64,000 bases of DNA from Paenibacillus sp. GM2 (GTDB taxonomy: Bacteria; Bacillota; Bacilli; Paenibacillales; Paenibacillaceae). A program made the translations under genes and the position numbers. Positions 1 to 8,577 of the stretch are shown in pieces; positions within the stretch are counted from its first letter, which is position 1; each line of letters begins with the position of its first letter. The notes under the pieces are model-generated. The model worked only from the letters and a program-made list of their open reading frames with translations. It searched no databases and was not told the origin of the DNA. Where the stretch lies: positions 105,472 to 169,471 of the forward strand of contig NZ_LN831275.1 in NCBI RefSeq assembly GCF_900069005.2, written 5' to 3'.

Positions 1-653
1 CCCTTGGCAAAGCCGGAAAGCGCATATATCGCCGCTTCAAGCTCAGCCGGGTCGCTGTCCTTGGGAACGCTAAGCGCGCTAAGCCCCTGCTCTAACGAAT
101 CCAGACCGATGAACCGTTGATTGAAATCACGAATGCTTTCTCCAATGTCTTTTTTGGAATAATTGACTGTAATATAGGAGCTCTTGTACAACTCAAGCCA
201 ATTGTCTCGCTTCTCTACAGGCACGCAGATTTGATCCGGCAAATGGGTCACAATATATCCCTCGATGGAGAGCGAGTTACTCCCTGACACCAGCAGATTC
301 TTAGGCACAGCAACACTTATCGTCTGCCTCTTCTGTTCATCCACCACAGGGCGGAAAGAATAAAATGCCGTACCATTCATCTTGAGCGTAACACTCGATA
401 CTTCCCTTCTTGATAGCTGGGTGGCCTGATAATCGAGATTTAGAGTCAGCGTATTAACATCCCAGTAATCCTCAAGCTGAACATACAACGTTCGCGCTGC
501 CGTAACCCCCGATAATGACACGTTCGATGAAGTCAAAGGCGCTTCATAAGTGAACTTGTCTCCACTCTGTACGGGTTCGGCATATACCTGGCCGCAGGAT
601 ATTACGAATAGGATGAAGCATAAAATACCTGAGATCATAGACCTTCTTTTCAC
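1..653 (-). CDS. BcsB-like exopolysaccharide synthase subunit (YdaN-like), 3' part outside window
   Basis: This is the first 217 residues of a secreted protein that runs off the left edge. It begins with a basic N-terminus and a hydrophobic signal segment (residues about 5-25, ending SCGQVYAEP). A beta-rich region follows, with the BcsB-type pattern of a jelly-roll carbohydrate-binding domain (LEDYWDVNTLTLNLDYQ, then SVTLKMNGTAFYSF, then LSIEGYIVT). In this family BcsB-like proteins guide the growing polysaccharide outside the membrane and pair with a BcsA-type synthase, which is encoded directly upstream at 670-1920 with a 16-base gap. The GTG start at 653 has AAGGGG seven bases upstream; an in-frame ATG at 638 has poorer spacing. 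Gene order matches B. subtilis ydaN following ydaM. The family call is firm for the visible part; total length and membrane anchor cannot be seen. Confidence 0.82.
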   Translation of the reverse strand, partial: MKRRSMISGILCFILFVISCGQVYAEPVQSGDKFTYEAPLTSSNVSLSGVTAARTLYVQLEDYWDVNTLTLNLDYQATQLSRREVSSVTLKMNGTAFYSFRPVVDEQKRQTISVAVPKNLLVSGSNSLSIEGYIVTHLPDQICVPVEKRDNWLELYKSSYITVNYSKKDIGESIRDFNQRFIGLDSLEQGLSALSVPKDSDPAELEAAIYALSGFAK

Positions 654-669
654 GTTTCTCCCCCTTATC

Positions 670-1920
670 TTAATAGCGTTCGGTTTTGTACCACTTTACT
701 TCTCTTTTAAAGATCAGATCCTTGATGTAGTTATATAGGCCGTAAGCAGCTACGACCATCCACAACTGACAATAAGAAACATACATCAGCATAATAATCC
801 ATAGGTTGGAGAGCCTCATCTCTCCCTTCTCCGTAATTAACGTCACGAAGGTCCCCGTCACAAATAGGATGATAGCCAGCAGCCACAGGAATGAACTGAG
901 GCCAGCTATCGTAGTATGAACAAGCCCCAATGCATATAAAATAAGCAGAACGTCGGACATAATGAGCGAAGTCAGCAATAAGAAGTAAATCGATAAGAAA
1001 TAGAGAAGGTCAAAATGAATCCGCCTCGCTGAACGATCGAACAAGAGCGGCAAGTTTTTGACAATAACATAAATATTGCCCTTTGCCCATCTCGTCCGCT
1101 GTTTGAACCATACCTTCAACGTCTGCGGCTCCTGCTCCCAGGTGACCGACTTGGGCTGGAACTTGATGCGGTAGCCCATCATGTAAATGCGGAAGCTGAT
1201 CTCCGTATCCTCGGCGATCGCCTTGACATCCCAGCCGCCAATCCGCTCAATAATTTCCCGGCGCATAATAAAGTTTGTCCCCGGGATGGTACACAGCTTG
1301 AAGAGCTTCCAACGCCCGGCCTGAGCCATCCATTGGAAGGACAGCGTCTCAACATTGATAAAGCGTGTGAGTAGGCTGGCATTGCGATTACGGGTACGAA
1401 ATTTGCCGATCACCGCTCCCAGTGTCTGATCATGAGTAATTTCCCCGACAAGATAGCGCAGAGCGGTCTTCTCCGGCGTATTATCGGCATCGTAAATGGC
1501 GATATATTCCCCTTTGCTCTGTTTGAAGCCAATGTTTAGAGCATTGGACTTGCCTTTGCCGCCGGTAATATGATCCGTGTTAATGACGATCAAATTCCGT
1601 CCCGTGTACTTGTTCTGAAGCTTCGCCAGGAGTTCGCGGCTATTATCGCTCGAATTGTCATTAATCACGATGATCTCATAACAGTCATGCGGATAATCCA
1701 GGGCAAGCAAAGCCTCTACCGTCTGCGTGATCACCTTCCCCTCATTATGGGCCGGCACCATCAGCGTGACGAAGGGAATCTCCTTCGGAAGCGGCGGCAC
1801 CTCGCGTCTCTCATTCTCCATGTAGTACAGGTATCCGGAAATGATCAGCACCACATTAACGAGAAGCAGCGACCATATACTGATGACAGCGATCAGCATT
1901 AAGATATCTGCAGCAGTCAT
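670..1920 (-). CDS. Processive family 2 glycosyltransferase, BcsA/PgaC-like (YdaM-like)
   Basis: This 416-residue inner-membrane polysaccharide synthase has an N-terminal membrane helix (about residues 5-30), a cytosolic GT2 domain and four or more C-terminal helices. The GT2 motifs are complete: DAD at 144-146, the catalytic ED at 237-238 and QRTRW at 274-278, the QxxRW signature of processive beta-glycan synthases. Length agrees with B. subtilis YdaM. The longest reading frame starts at 1968, but the ATG at 1920 has AAGGAGG five bases upstream and leaves a 10-base gap to the preceding gene, so 1920 is preferred. No PilZ domain is fused, so any c-di-GMP control would need another protein. 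The sugar polymerised is not readable from sequence; beta-linked hexose or HexNAc (ManNAc in Listeria Pss) is the expectation. Confidence 0.9.
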   Translation of the reverse strand: MTAADILMLIAVISIWSLLLVNVVLIISGYLYYMENERREVPPLPKEIPFVTLMVPAHNEGKVITQTVEALLALDYPHDCYEIIVINDNSSDNSRELLAKLQNKYTGRNLIVINTDHITGGKGKSNALNIGFKQSKGEYIAIYDADNTPEKTALRYLVGEITHDQTLGAVIGKFRTRNRNASLLTRFINVETLSFQWMAQAGRWKLFKLCTIPGTNFIMRREIIERIGGWDVKAIAEDTEISFRIYMMGYRIKFQPKSVTWEQEPQTLKVWFKQRTRWAKGNIYVIVKNLPLLFDRSARRIHFDLLYFLSIYFLLLTSLIMSDVLLILYALGLVHTTIAGLSSFLWLLAIILFVTGTFVTLITEKGEMRLSNLWIIMLMYVSYCQLWMVVAAYGLYNYIKDLIFKREVKWYKTERY

Positions 1921-1930
1921 GACTGCCTCC

Positions 1931-3493
1931 TTACTTATAAAATTTCCTTTTATACATGCGATATCCAATAATCAGGAAACCGGAAAATACGAACAAGGTG
2001 ATAAAAATGATAATGATAAAAATTCTGTTCTGGACCGAAAACCAAGTTTCAAAGCTTTTTTGCTCCTGCTGCTTATATTCGTAATCAGAGCTTGTCTCTA
2101 CATGGCCGGCCTGAATGCCTATATTCGTTCCGTTTAATATAAGTGAGCCACGCTCTGATCCTAATTGATTGGCCTCAGTCGCTACGGCATGCACCTCATT
2201 CTTATAGTCTTCGAAATGAATCCAGGTGTTGCGGAGTTGATCTGTCAGGCTCGCAAGCTCTTCCTCTGTCTGTACAAAATCATATGTGATCGCCAGATCC
2301 ATCGGAGGCGGATCGATCATCCGCCCCTCGATCAAGTATCGCTGCAAGTACGATTGAGTCACGCTGTATAACGAGGACGGGAACGCCTGCGACCGATTAA
2401 GTTCCGCCTTGTGGACCGGGCGCTTGTCCGGGAAGAGGACAACAGAGTCGAAGAATGACATCCCTTCCTGAACAAAATGCTCGTCATACGACCAATACAT
2501 TTCCGTTCCCATCCCTAGCGGCACAACGCCCGCCTCTGCCAGCACATCAATAAAATGCTCCATCTGACGATACAGGCTGCGATCCAGGTCCTGAATGGTC
2601 GTTGCGACAACAGGCGACTCGACCAGGATCGTGCCATTGCGGGACTGAACATATTTCAATGTATTGATATAGCGCTCCATAGACGGATAATCCGTATTGT
2701 TGAATACCGGATGCACACTAATGATGAAGGGAATCCCCGCCTCAAACAGCTCATCTGACATTCGTTCCAGCAAAGACAAGTTCGAAAAAGGATAAATCTC
2801 TTTGAACAGAAGATAATTATGGCCGTTTTCTCTCTGCTGAACCCAATCCTTAAGCACATAGGATACAGCCATCTCACTTAACGTATCCTTCTCCAAGAAA
2901 GGAACATAAGCGTACCCTCCCTTGCTCATCCCATAGGGATAACTGGTATCCTGTATCTTCAGCGTGCCATATTCCTGCACATTCGGTGTATTTGAATTAT
3001 AGATAGATGGAAGATGAATCGACTTCTGCGAGAAAGGGCCAATCGACAAATCCGCCATTTTCTCTACGGCTTGCACTTGCAGGCCTAATGCATGAACCAT
3101 TTTGGCCCGCGGCGAAGCTCCGATGTAGAGCATATCTCCCGAATAAGACTGCAAATCTCTGAAATAATCACTATTCTCTTCCGCAAGATCAGAGCGGTTC
3201 TGCACCTCGATCAGCCCGGAATACCCCTCCAACGCTCCTGCAGTATAAGTATCGAGCGACTGGACCGTGACCTGAACCTGAAATGCGGCAAGCAGCCGCT
3301 TCAAAGCTTCCACATTGCCTTCCCGCTCTGTTCCTACATCCAGGCTGTCATAGATGATAAGTACTGAGGAAGAGGAAGTCCGCGTATCCGCCAGGGCCAG
3401 GGATGGACCCAGGGGAAGAATAAGACCTATCATAAGCGGTATCAATACCGCAGTCAGCCAGCGACAATGACAAAGACGATGATGCCCCCTCAA
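1931..3493 (-). CDS. DUF2334 (polysaccharide-deacetylase-like) membrane protein, YdaL-like
   Basis: This protein of about 520 residues has an N-terminal membrane anchor, a large extracellular part and a C-terminal transmembrane helix followed by a short basic tail. The middle carries the DUF2334 pattern: EIYPFSNLSLLERMSDEL, then IPFIISVHPVF, then ILVESPVV, a fold related to NodB deacetylases. In the B. subtilis ydaJKLMN operon the DUF2334 protein YdaL occupies the same position before the synthase. The start is chosen as TTG at 3493, because AGGAGAGGAGG lies six bases upstream; this leaves 22 bases after the preceding stop. A frame open to 3577, or the ATG at 3526, would overlap the previous gene and lacks a good ribosome site. 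The role (modifying or trimming the nascent glycan) is inferred from family and context. Confidence 0.85.
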   Translation of the reverse strand: MRGHHRLCHCRWLTAVLIPLMIGLILPLGPSLALADTRTSSSSVLIIYDSLDVGTEREGNVEALKRLLAAFQVQVTVQSLDTYTAGALEGYSGLIEVQNRSDLAEENSDYFRDLQSYSGDMLYIGASPRAKMVHALGLQVQAVEKMADLSIGPFSQKSIHLPSIYNSNTPNVQEYGTLKIQDTSYPYGMSKGGYAYVPFLEKDTLSEMAVSYVLKDWVQQRENGHNYLLFKEIYPFSNLSLLERMSDELFEAGIPFIISVHPVFNNTDYPSMERYINTLKYVQSRNGTILVESPVVATTIQDLDRSLYRQMEHFIDVLAEAGVVPLGMGTEMYWSYDEHFVQEGMSFFDSVVLFPDKRPVHKAELNRSQAFPSSLYSVTQSYLQRYLIEGRMIDPPPMDLAITYDFVQTEEELASLTDQLRNTWIHFEDYKNEVHAVATEANQLGSERGSLILNGTNIGIQAGHVETSSDYEYKQQEQKSFETWFSVQNRIFIIIIFITLFVFSGFLIIGYRMYKRKFYK

Positions 3494-3515
3494 GCAGATC
3501 CTCCTCTCCTCTTCG

Positions 3516-5015
3516 TTACGGCTCATGATGCACCGTCGGCTTGTTCTGCCATAGATTACGGCAAATGGCATCCGCAATCGCCGTGAATGTAACTAAATCA
3601 AATGCGGCTGTGAATAGAAATTCATGCTTTGACAAGTCCGCATCCCCGGCCCCGATAATCGAGACGAGTATTCCCGACAGCCCCATAAACATCAGCATTA
3701 ACACCAGAGGAAGCCGTACCATGCCCCGCACATTTCGAGCTTTAACGGCCGCGATAAACTGCGGGGTGTATATCCCCGTAATGACCAGCATCCAGATCAC
3801 AATGAAGCCGAAGGTCTTGGGTGCGAGCGCTCGCTTAAGTTCACTGTATCCGGAGAAGAATTTCGTCTGGGTCCCAAAAGGCTTGCCGGCCGCTTTCTCA
3901 TAGTTGCCCATCGCGGGCGGACGAATCGTAAATGCATTTTTCGCCGCAATATCGAGCATCTTCCCCGCTTGATCCGGGTGGCTGATATAGTAAGCAAGAA
4001 TGGATACGAAGCCATAATGTTTATAGAAGTTATCCTCAAGTATCGGAGAGTTTACATCTACAGTCGTGTAAGGTTCATAATAAATGCTCTCATTGAGAAC
4101 CGCATACTGCCTGTCAATTCCAAAGCTCTTCAAGGTTGCCTCCGGGTCTTCAGACTGCATCAGAACACCGCGTGTCATCGCATGGTATTTGTTAATGTTT
4201 ACGAACTCCTTCGGAATCAGCACATAGGTGGCGATACCAGCAAACATCAACAGAGCAAGCGATGAAGCTACCATCGCGCGAAAGGTGCGCTGTCGGCGAA
4301 CGAAGATAATAATCACTCCCATGACAGCAATAATGATGCCGACAGGGGCATTTTGCTGTTTGCTGGTCGTCAGCAAGAGCCCGCTAATCAAGAAGATCAT
4401 CATCATCGCATAGTCAGAGTATCGTCCACGGAATAACAGCAGCCCTGAGGCAAATAAATAAATGAGCATAATCCAGACCATACTCTCACTAAAAAACGAA
4501 TTAAAAAAAGCAGTATAAGCGGTGTCCGCAAACAAGAAAACAGCTAGCACGGCTACGATATACCCGTATTTGCGCTTCATTCTCCAGGTTATGGCTTCGA
4601 CGAACAGATAGACGGCAAAGGTATATAAAACAGTCAGGAGCGCCCCTTGCACCCGAATGTCGAACACCTGCTTGTCGAACCATTGATTGATCCAGACCGA
4701 CAGGCAGATTAGCAGAGATTGCGATGAGGTCAAGGTCGCCCCATTCTCATTAAAATACTGAAAGATTCCAAACCCCTTATTGAAATAGCCTAAATACAAA
4801 CTGTCATAATCAGGCGTATTGAAGTATAAACCATTGCTATATAACACACGGAAGTAGTCCCCATTATCAGCCATCCCGATATAGGGCGGCACGAACAAGG
4901 CAATGACGGTAATGATCAGTACTAGTGCCGCTGCGAACAGAGATGGTGAAACATAACGGCTGAACGGTGCGATTTTATATTTCAGCTTGTTCAACCCATG
5001 AGCCTTATCTGCCAA
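3516..5015 (-). CDS. Polytopic membrane protein, probable GT-C-type glycosyltransferase
   Basis: This 499-residue integral membrane protein has roughly ten or more hydrophobic segments. After the first helix lies an acidic extracytoplasmic motif (IGMADNGDYFRV), a large loop carries FFSES, and an approximately 110-residue soluble loop sits before the last helices. An acidic motif directly after helix 1 is typical of GT-C enzymes that use polyprenyl-phosphate sugars; the protein resembles WsfD-type hexose transferases, but I cannot confirm the family. It stands where ydaK, the c-di-GMP receptor, is found in the B. subtilis operon, and it has no GGDEF motif. The TTG start at 5015 has AGGTGA six bases upstream. 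Together with the GtrB-like gene at 6247 it could add a side sugar to the polymer outside the cell (inference). Confidence 0.65.
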   Translation of the reverse strand: MADKAHGLNKLKYKIAPFSRYVSPSLFAAALVLIITVIALFVPPYIGMADNGDYFRVLYSNGLYFNTPDYDSLYLGYFNKGFGIFQYFNENGATLTSSQSLLICLSVWINQWFDKQVFDIRVQGALLTVLYTFAVYLFVEAITWRMKRKYGYIVAVLAVFLFADTAYTAFFNSFFSESMVWIMLIYLFASGLLLFRGRYSDYAMMMIFLISGLLLTTSKQQNAPVGIIIAVMGVIIIFVRRQRTFRAMVASSLALLMFAGIATYVLIPKEFVNINKYHAMTRGVLMQSEDPEATLKSFGIDRQYAVLNESIYYEPYTTVDVNSPILEDNFYKHYGFVSILAYYISHPDQAGKMLDIAAKNAFTIRPPAMGNYEKAAGKPFGTQTKFFSGYSELKRALAPKTFGFIVIWMLVITGIYTPQFIAAVKARNVRGMVRLPLVLMLMFMGLSGILVSIIGAGDADLSKHEFLFTAAFDLVTFTAIADAICRNLWQNKPTVHHEP

Positions 5016-5053
5016 ATGACTTCACCTGCCTTCTTGCCTGCCCATCCCCGGCT

Positions 5054-6235
5054 CTAGTGAGCATAGGCAAGCAATGCCATCAAATTATCAAATGAAAAGG
5101 CCTGCTTCGTCCCTGAGTCCCCGAAGCCGCCGTAGAACGGGCTTGTCTTATCATGAACCTGATATTTCTCCATCTGCTGAATGCTATCTCTATATAATCC
5201 ATCATCCCCGACAACCGACCCGATCATCGCCGCTATGGCATATATTGCGGTGGACTGGATCTGATTTAACGGCTTGCCCTGCAGGTCATATTGGCCGTAA
5301 AGTGTTCCTCTACTCACCTGATCCTTTAAGTAAGCGATGCTCTCAGGACGCTCCAGCCCTGACTCTGCTAATGACAGGACTGCCAGCAGCGACTCTACGG
5401 TATTAATTCCTTCCGAATGATATGAATCCGTATCATACTCGTATCTTGTCTCATAGAAAGGAAAAGCATCCGATAAATATCCGTTCTGCAATATCGCTTG
5501 CATATTTTGAGTCAACGCCGTCTTCTGCTCAGCGGGAATCGGCAGCCGCTGCAAGGTCTTCAGATCGATATAACATAGAGTGACAAAGTTATTGTTATTC
5601 TTGTATTTCTCATCATAAAAATCGAACATCCTGTTATCCTTGGTGTTATAACGATAGAACAATGCTCCGTAGCTGTCGGCCAGCTCCTTATATTCCGGGG
5701 CAAACCGATCGCCCGCCTCATACAGGGCCCGAATGATCCGGAGATCATCCACCGCAGCATTAATCGTATACTTCTCACTCTGTTTGGGGCTGTACCGGTA
5801 ACTAAAACCCGAAGGAAGTTCGAAGACTCGCTTGGCCCGCTCCCATTCCGCCTGAAAATCCTCCTCGCGGTTCGTTAATACGTAGTAGCGCATCATTAAA
5901 CCGGCTGATTCGCTGAGCACCTCATGCCCGCTGGCAGCCGTCCCTGTCTCATTACTATCCAGATAGTTCGTATACACTCCATCAGGACCGTATAATTGGC
6001 TTAGTACAAAATGTTCGGTGCGCTGGCGATACAGCTTCAATCGCTCCCGATATGCCGCATCACGGTTAATCAATGAACGATCCGGCTGTGTATGTTCGAC
6101 TGGCTCAGCCGTCTGCCCTTGTTGCAGAGGCCTATTGCCGCAAGCTGCAAGCGCACTGAACAGTACCGGCACAACGAGCAGAAATATCCCGGCTCGCTTC
6201 AACTTCTGTCTTCTATTCAAGGTCTTGCACCACAA
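5054..6235 (-). CDS. GH8-like glycoside hydrolase lipoprotein (YdaJ/BcsZ-like)
   Basis: This 393-residue lipoprotein has an N-terminal signal ending in the lipobox LAAC, cysteine 32, so it is probably anchored on the outer face of the membrane. The remainder fits an alpha/alpha barrel of the GH8 type. The segment LSESAGLMM around E109 corresponds to the GH8 SEGxxYGM catalytic-acid motif, and AAVDDLRIIRAL around D163-D164 to the second catalytic region. Both acidic positions are kept, so hydrolase activity is plausible. GH8 (BcsZ) or similar hydrolases accompany most synthase-dependent polysaccharide operons and trim or release the polymer; YdaJ is the B. subtilis counterpart. The start is uncertain: TTG at 6235 has its purine stretch directly adjacent, and TTG at 6220 is an alternative. 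Confidence 0.8.
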   Translation of the reverse strand: MWCKTLNRRQKLKRAGIFLLVVPVLFSALAACGNRPLQQGQTAEPVEHTQPDRSLINRDAAYRERLKLYRQRTEHFVLSQLYGPDGVYTNYLDSNETGTAASGHEVLSESAGLMMRYYVLTNREEDFQAEWERAKRVFELPSGFSYRYSPKQSEKYTINAAVDDLRIIRALYEAGDRFAPEYKELADSYGALFYRYNTKDNRMFDFYDEKYKNNNNFVTLCYIDLKTLQRLPIPAEQKTALTQNMQAILQNGYLSDAFPFYETRYEYDTDSYHSEGINTVESLLAVLSLAESGLERPESIAYLKDQVSRGTLYGQYDLQGKPLNQIQSTAIYAIAAMIGSVVGDDGLYRDSIQQMEKYQVHDKTSPFYGGFGDSGTKQAFSFDNLMALLAYAH

Positions 6236-6246
6236 CTTTCCAATCG

Positions 6247-7248
6247 TTATTTGGTGATCATCTCCGAAGGGGGATAATATTGATAAGATTCATTTGAATG
6301 TGTCTCTTCATGAGGATAATGAACCGTCTCTCTGACAATATATTGAGGTCTGTTCTTGCTCTCGTCGTAGATCCGGGCAATATATTCACCCATCACTCCG
6401 AGCGATAGCATTTGAACACCACTGAACAATGTAATGGCCGTCATAATTGACGTCCAACCCCGTTCTACCTGAGGAAGGTCGAACAGCTTCGCGCACAGGG
6501 AGTACACGAGTACAATAAAGGCCAGTACCATAGTAAGCATTCCCATCCGGGTAATCAGCTTCAGCGGTTTGGACGAAAATGAGAAAATACCGTCGGAAGC
6601 AAAAGCCAGCATCTTCCTTAATGGATATTTCGTTGTACCTGCCACCCGCTCATGCCGATCATACTCAACAAAGGTCTGTTTGAATCCGATCCAACTGACG
6701 ATCCCACGAATAAATTTGTTCCGCTCTGTCATTCGGTTGAATACATGCACCACTTTACGGTCAATCAAGCGAAAATCACCGGTATCGCGAGGGATATCCG
6801 TATCCGACATCCGCTGGAGGAAGCGATAGAACATCGACGCCGAAGCAAGCTTGAACCAGGTCTCCCCTTTGCGCTTCCTGCGCTTGCCATACACTACTTC
6901 ATAGCCATCTTCCCATTTCTCCACCATCTGATGGATCACTTCAGGAGGGTCCTGTAAATCTGCATCAATAATAACGACGCAATCCCCTCTCGACATATTG
7001 ATTCCTGCGGTTACTGCTGCTTGATGGCCGAAATTTCTGGCAAAATTAACGATCCGGATATGTTCATCCAGTCTGGCCAATTCATCAAGGATGCCCAACG
7101 TACGGTCCTGGCTCCCATCGTTTACAAAGACAAGCTCATAATCATAGCTTGTGGCGATCATCACATCGGTTAATGCATAGTAGCATTGCCGAATGACCTC
7201 CTCCTCATTGTAAGCAGGGATCACTACCGATATGCACTTGGCATTCAT
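6247..7248 (-). CDS. Polyprenyl-phosphate glycosyltransferase, GtrB/DPM1-like GT2
   Basis: This 333-residue protein has an N-terminal GT2 domain (VVIPAYNEEEVI, VNDGSQDRT, DADLQDPPE as the DxD region, and a DTGDFRLIDRKV segment) followed by two C-terminal transmembrane helices. This is the architecture of GtrB/YfdH enzymes that load hexose onto undecaprenyl phosphate on the cytoplasmic face. It is the first gene of the exopolysaccharide operon, ending 11 bases before the GH8 lipoprotein gene. ATG at 7248 has AAGGAG eight bases upstream; the longer GTG start at 7257 would overlap that ribosome site. No GtrA-type flippase is visible in the window. B. subtilis ydaJ-N lacks this gene, which suggests a decorated version of the polymer (inference). 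Confidence 0.85.
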   Translation of the reverse strand: MNAKCISVVIPAYNEEEVIRQCYYALTDVMIATSYDYELVFVNDGSQDRTLGILDELARLDEHIRIVNFARNFGHQAAVTAGINMSRGDCVVIIDADLQDPPEVIHQMVEKWEDGYEVVYGKRRKRKGETWFKLASASMFYRFLQRMSDTDIPRDTGDFRLIDRKVVHVFNRMTERNKFIRGIVSWIGFKQTFVEYDRHERVAGTTKYPLRKMLAFASDGIFSFSSKPLKLITRMGMLTMVLAFIVLVYSLCAKLFDLPQVERGWTSIMTAITLFSGVQMLSLGVMGEYIARIYDESKNRPQYIVRETVHYPHEETHSNESYQYYPPSEMITK

Positions 7249-7498
7249 TTCTCCCACTCCTTAGAATTTATAAACTATAACAGCGAATATGATCATCAAG
7301 TCCCCTGTAAAAATGAAGATTCGACAAAAAACGGAAAATTCGTGCTAAAAAAACTCTTTTTCACTTTATTACTATCACTTTCAAATATTTTCATATTTTT
7401 CGATGATTTTCAATTTTAAACAGCATAAATATGGCTTTAAAAACTTATTTTGGGGAATTTTGTGGCTTTGAGGAGCTTTTTTGATCACTATATTGAGT

Positions 7499-7508
7499 AT
7501 TATAGCAG
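7499..7508 (-). promoter_or_regulatory. Extended -10 promoter candidate for the exopolysaccharide operon
   Basis: On the minus strand TGCTATAAT forms an extended -10 (TGnTATAAT). A weak -35 (TTGAGA) lies 20 bases upstream. The inverted repeat GTTCA-N3-TGAAC (7508-7520) abuts it and could be an operator. The leader to the first gene would be about 250 bases of AT-rich sequence. The rest of the 7249-7640 gap is AT-rich and shows no open reading frame I would defend. Confidence 0.4.
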
Positions 7509-7643
7509 TTCAAACTGAACAATTTCTCAACAACATTGTAATATCAAACAAATACCTACAAATACACAAAAAACCAGCTATCCCTCGTTCATCATTTAAC
7601 GCTCTTCCCTCGACATTTTAATCCTTTCCCTCTCCATTGGAAA

Positions 7644-7670
7644 TAGAAAAACCGCCGGATTTCCGGCGGC
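7644..7670 (-). terminator. Rho-independent terminator after osmC-like gene
   Basis: The minus-strand hairpin GCCGCCGG-AAAT-CCGGCGGT is followed by TTTTTC. It lies 43 bases downstream of the OsmC-family stop codon and insulates it from the exopolysaccharide operon. Confidence 0.85.
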
Positions 7671-7712
7671 TTATATCATAAAAATTATATAATCCTTATG
7701 CACTATACTAGA

Positions 7713-8159
7713 TTACGAATTAATGATAATGCTCCCCAATGCAAGATTCACCGGGTTGGCGATCGTATCTCCCACCGGGCATTTGCTCTCCAGGAAGCGT
7801 ACAAACTCGTCAACCTTATCCTTGGGAGAATCGGTCTTGATACGGAACGTATAACGGATATCAGAATATCCAGGCCGGACTGGGGCACGGTCAAAGAATC
7901 CATCCAGATCGAGATCACCTTCAACTTCTACCTGAAAATCATCCAGCTTCACCCCGAATTTGGACGCGTACACTCGGGCTACGATCGATTGGCACGCTCC
8001 GAGCGATGCCAGCAAGGCTTCCACCGGATTCATGCCTGTATCCGTTCCTCCCAAACTTTTGGGCTCATCAATCGTCAGCTCGAAATTGCGGGCAGTCGTC
8101 TTCACCCGAACTCCGTCCTGCAAATGCGCAGTCGCTTTAAAGGTATGTACAGCAGCCAT
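7713..8159 (-). CDS. OsmC/Ohr-family peroxide reductase-like protein
   Basis: This 148-residue cytosolic protein of the OsmC family reduces organic hydroperoxides with a two-cysteine active site. Both cysteines are present: C56 in SLGACQS and C127 in ESKCPVGD. The N-terminal segment ends in LGGTDTGMNPVEALLASLG, the usual family block before the first cysteine. The length is normal. The gene is monocistronic, with its own consensus promoter (8237-8265) and terminator. AAGGAGAGG precedes the ATG. The sequence suits the YhfA/OsmC branch, but the precise substrate is not readable. Confidence 0.9.
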   Translation of the reverse strand: MAAVHTFKATAHLQDGVRVKTTARNFELTIDEPKSLGGTDTGMNPVEALLASLGACQSIVARVYASKFGVKLDDFQVEVEGDLDLDGFFDRAPVRPGYSDIRYTFRIKTDSPKDKVDEFVRFLESKCPVGDTIANPVNLALGSIIINS

Positions 8160-8236
8160 CTTTTCAACCTCTCCTTTGTCTGGATTCGTCCGTTAGGCAT
8201 CACTAAAACACACTTATCCACTTGGTTTTATAAGAT

Positions 8237-8265
8237 ATTATAAATTCACGGCTGCGGACTGTCAA
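8237..8265 (-). promoter_or_regulatory. Consensus sigma-A promoter of the osmC-like gene
   Basis: On the minus strand TTGACA (8260-8265) and TATAAT (8237-8242) are separated by exactly 17 bases, a perfect housekeeping promoter. The transcript would start about 70-80 bases before the ATG at 8159. Confidence 0.85.
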
Positions 8266-8284
8266 TCTTTAAGATTATGTTCAC

Positions 8285-8325
8285 AACAACAAGGGTGCCC
8301 TTCGGTTCTATCCGATTAGGCACCC
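8285..8325 (-). terminator. Hairpin terminator after the 52-aa protein gene
   Basis: GGGTGCC (8293-8299) pairs with GGCACCC (8319-8325). On the minus strand the stem is followed by TTGTTGTTG, a weak U-tract. It lies 19 bases after the small gene at 8344 and would end the Tm-1-like operon. Confidence 0.5.
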
Positions 8326-8343
8326 TATATCTCACAATCCCTT

Positions 8344-8502
8344 TTACTTCTTATGTTTCGATTGCTCCTGCCCGAATGCCGCCTTTGCATCTTCCACCAT
8401 TTCTTTGGCGAACTCTTCCCTTTGCTTGTCGGGAACCGGCATCTTGTTCAGCGGAGTTGTCTGTACTTCATATTTGCTTAGGCCTTGGGATTTTTTGCCC
8501 AT
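8344..8502 (-). CDS. Small charged hypothetical protein, 52 aa
   Basis: This short frame begins MGKKSQGLSKYEVQTTPLNK and ends AFGQEQSKHKK. It is hydrophilic, rich in Lys, Glu and Gln, with a probable helix in the second half and no membrane segment or known motif that I recognise. The ATG has AAGGGGG well placed upstream (spacing about 9) and codon use looks genuine. It lies 75 bases after the TIM-barrel gene and before a hairpin terminator, so it may be co-transcribed as the last gene of that operon. Function unknown. Confidence 0.6.
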   Translation of the reverse strand: MGKKSQGLSKYEVQTTPLNKMPVPDKQREEFAKEMVEDAKAAFGQEQSKHKK

Positions 8503-8577
8503 CTTCCTGCACCCCCTTCAGCTGTTATAGAGTCCAACTGTAGGATGAGGCAATAGACCTTTTTTTATGCGTTTGCC

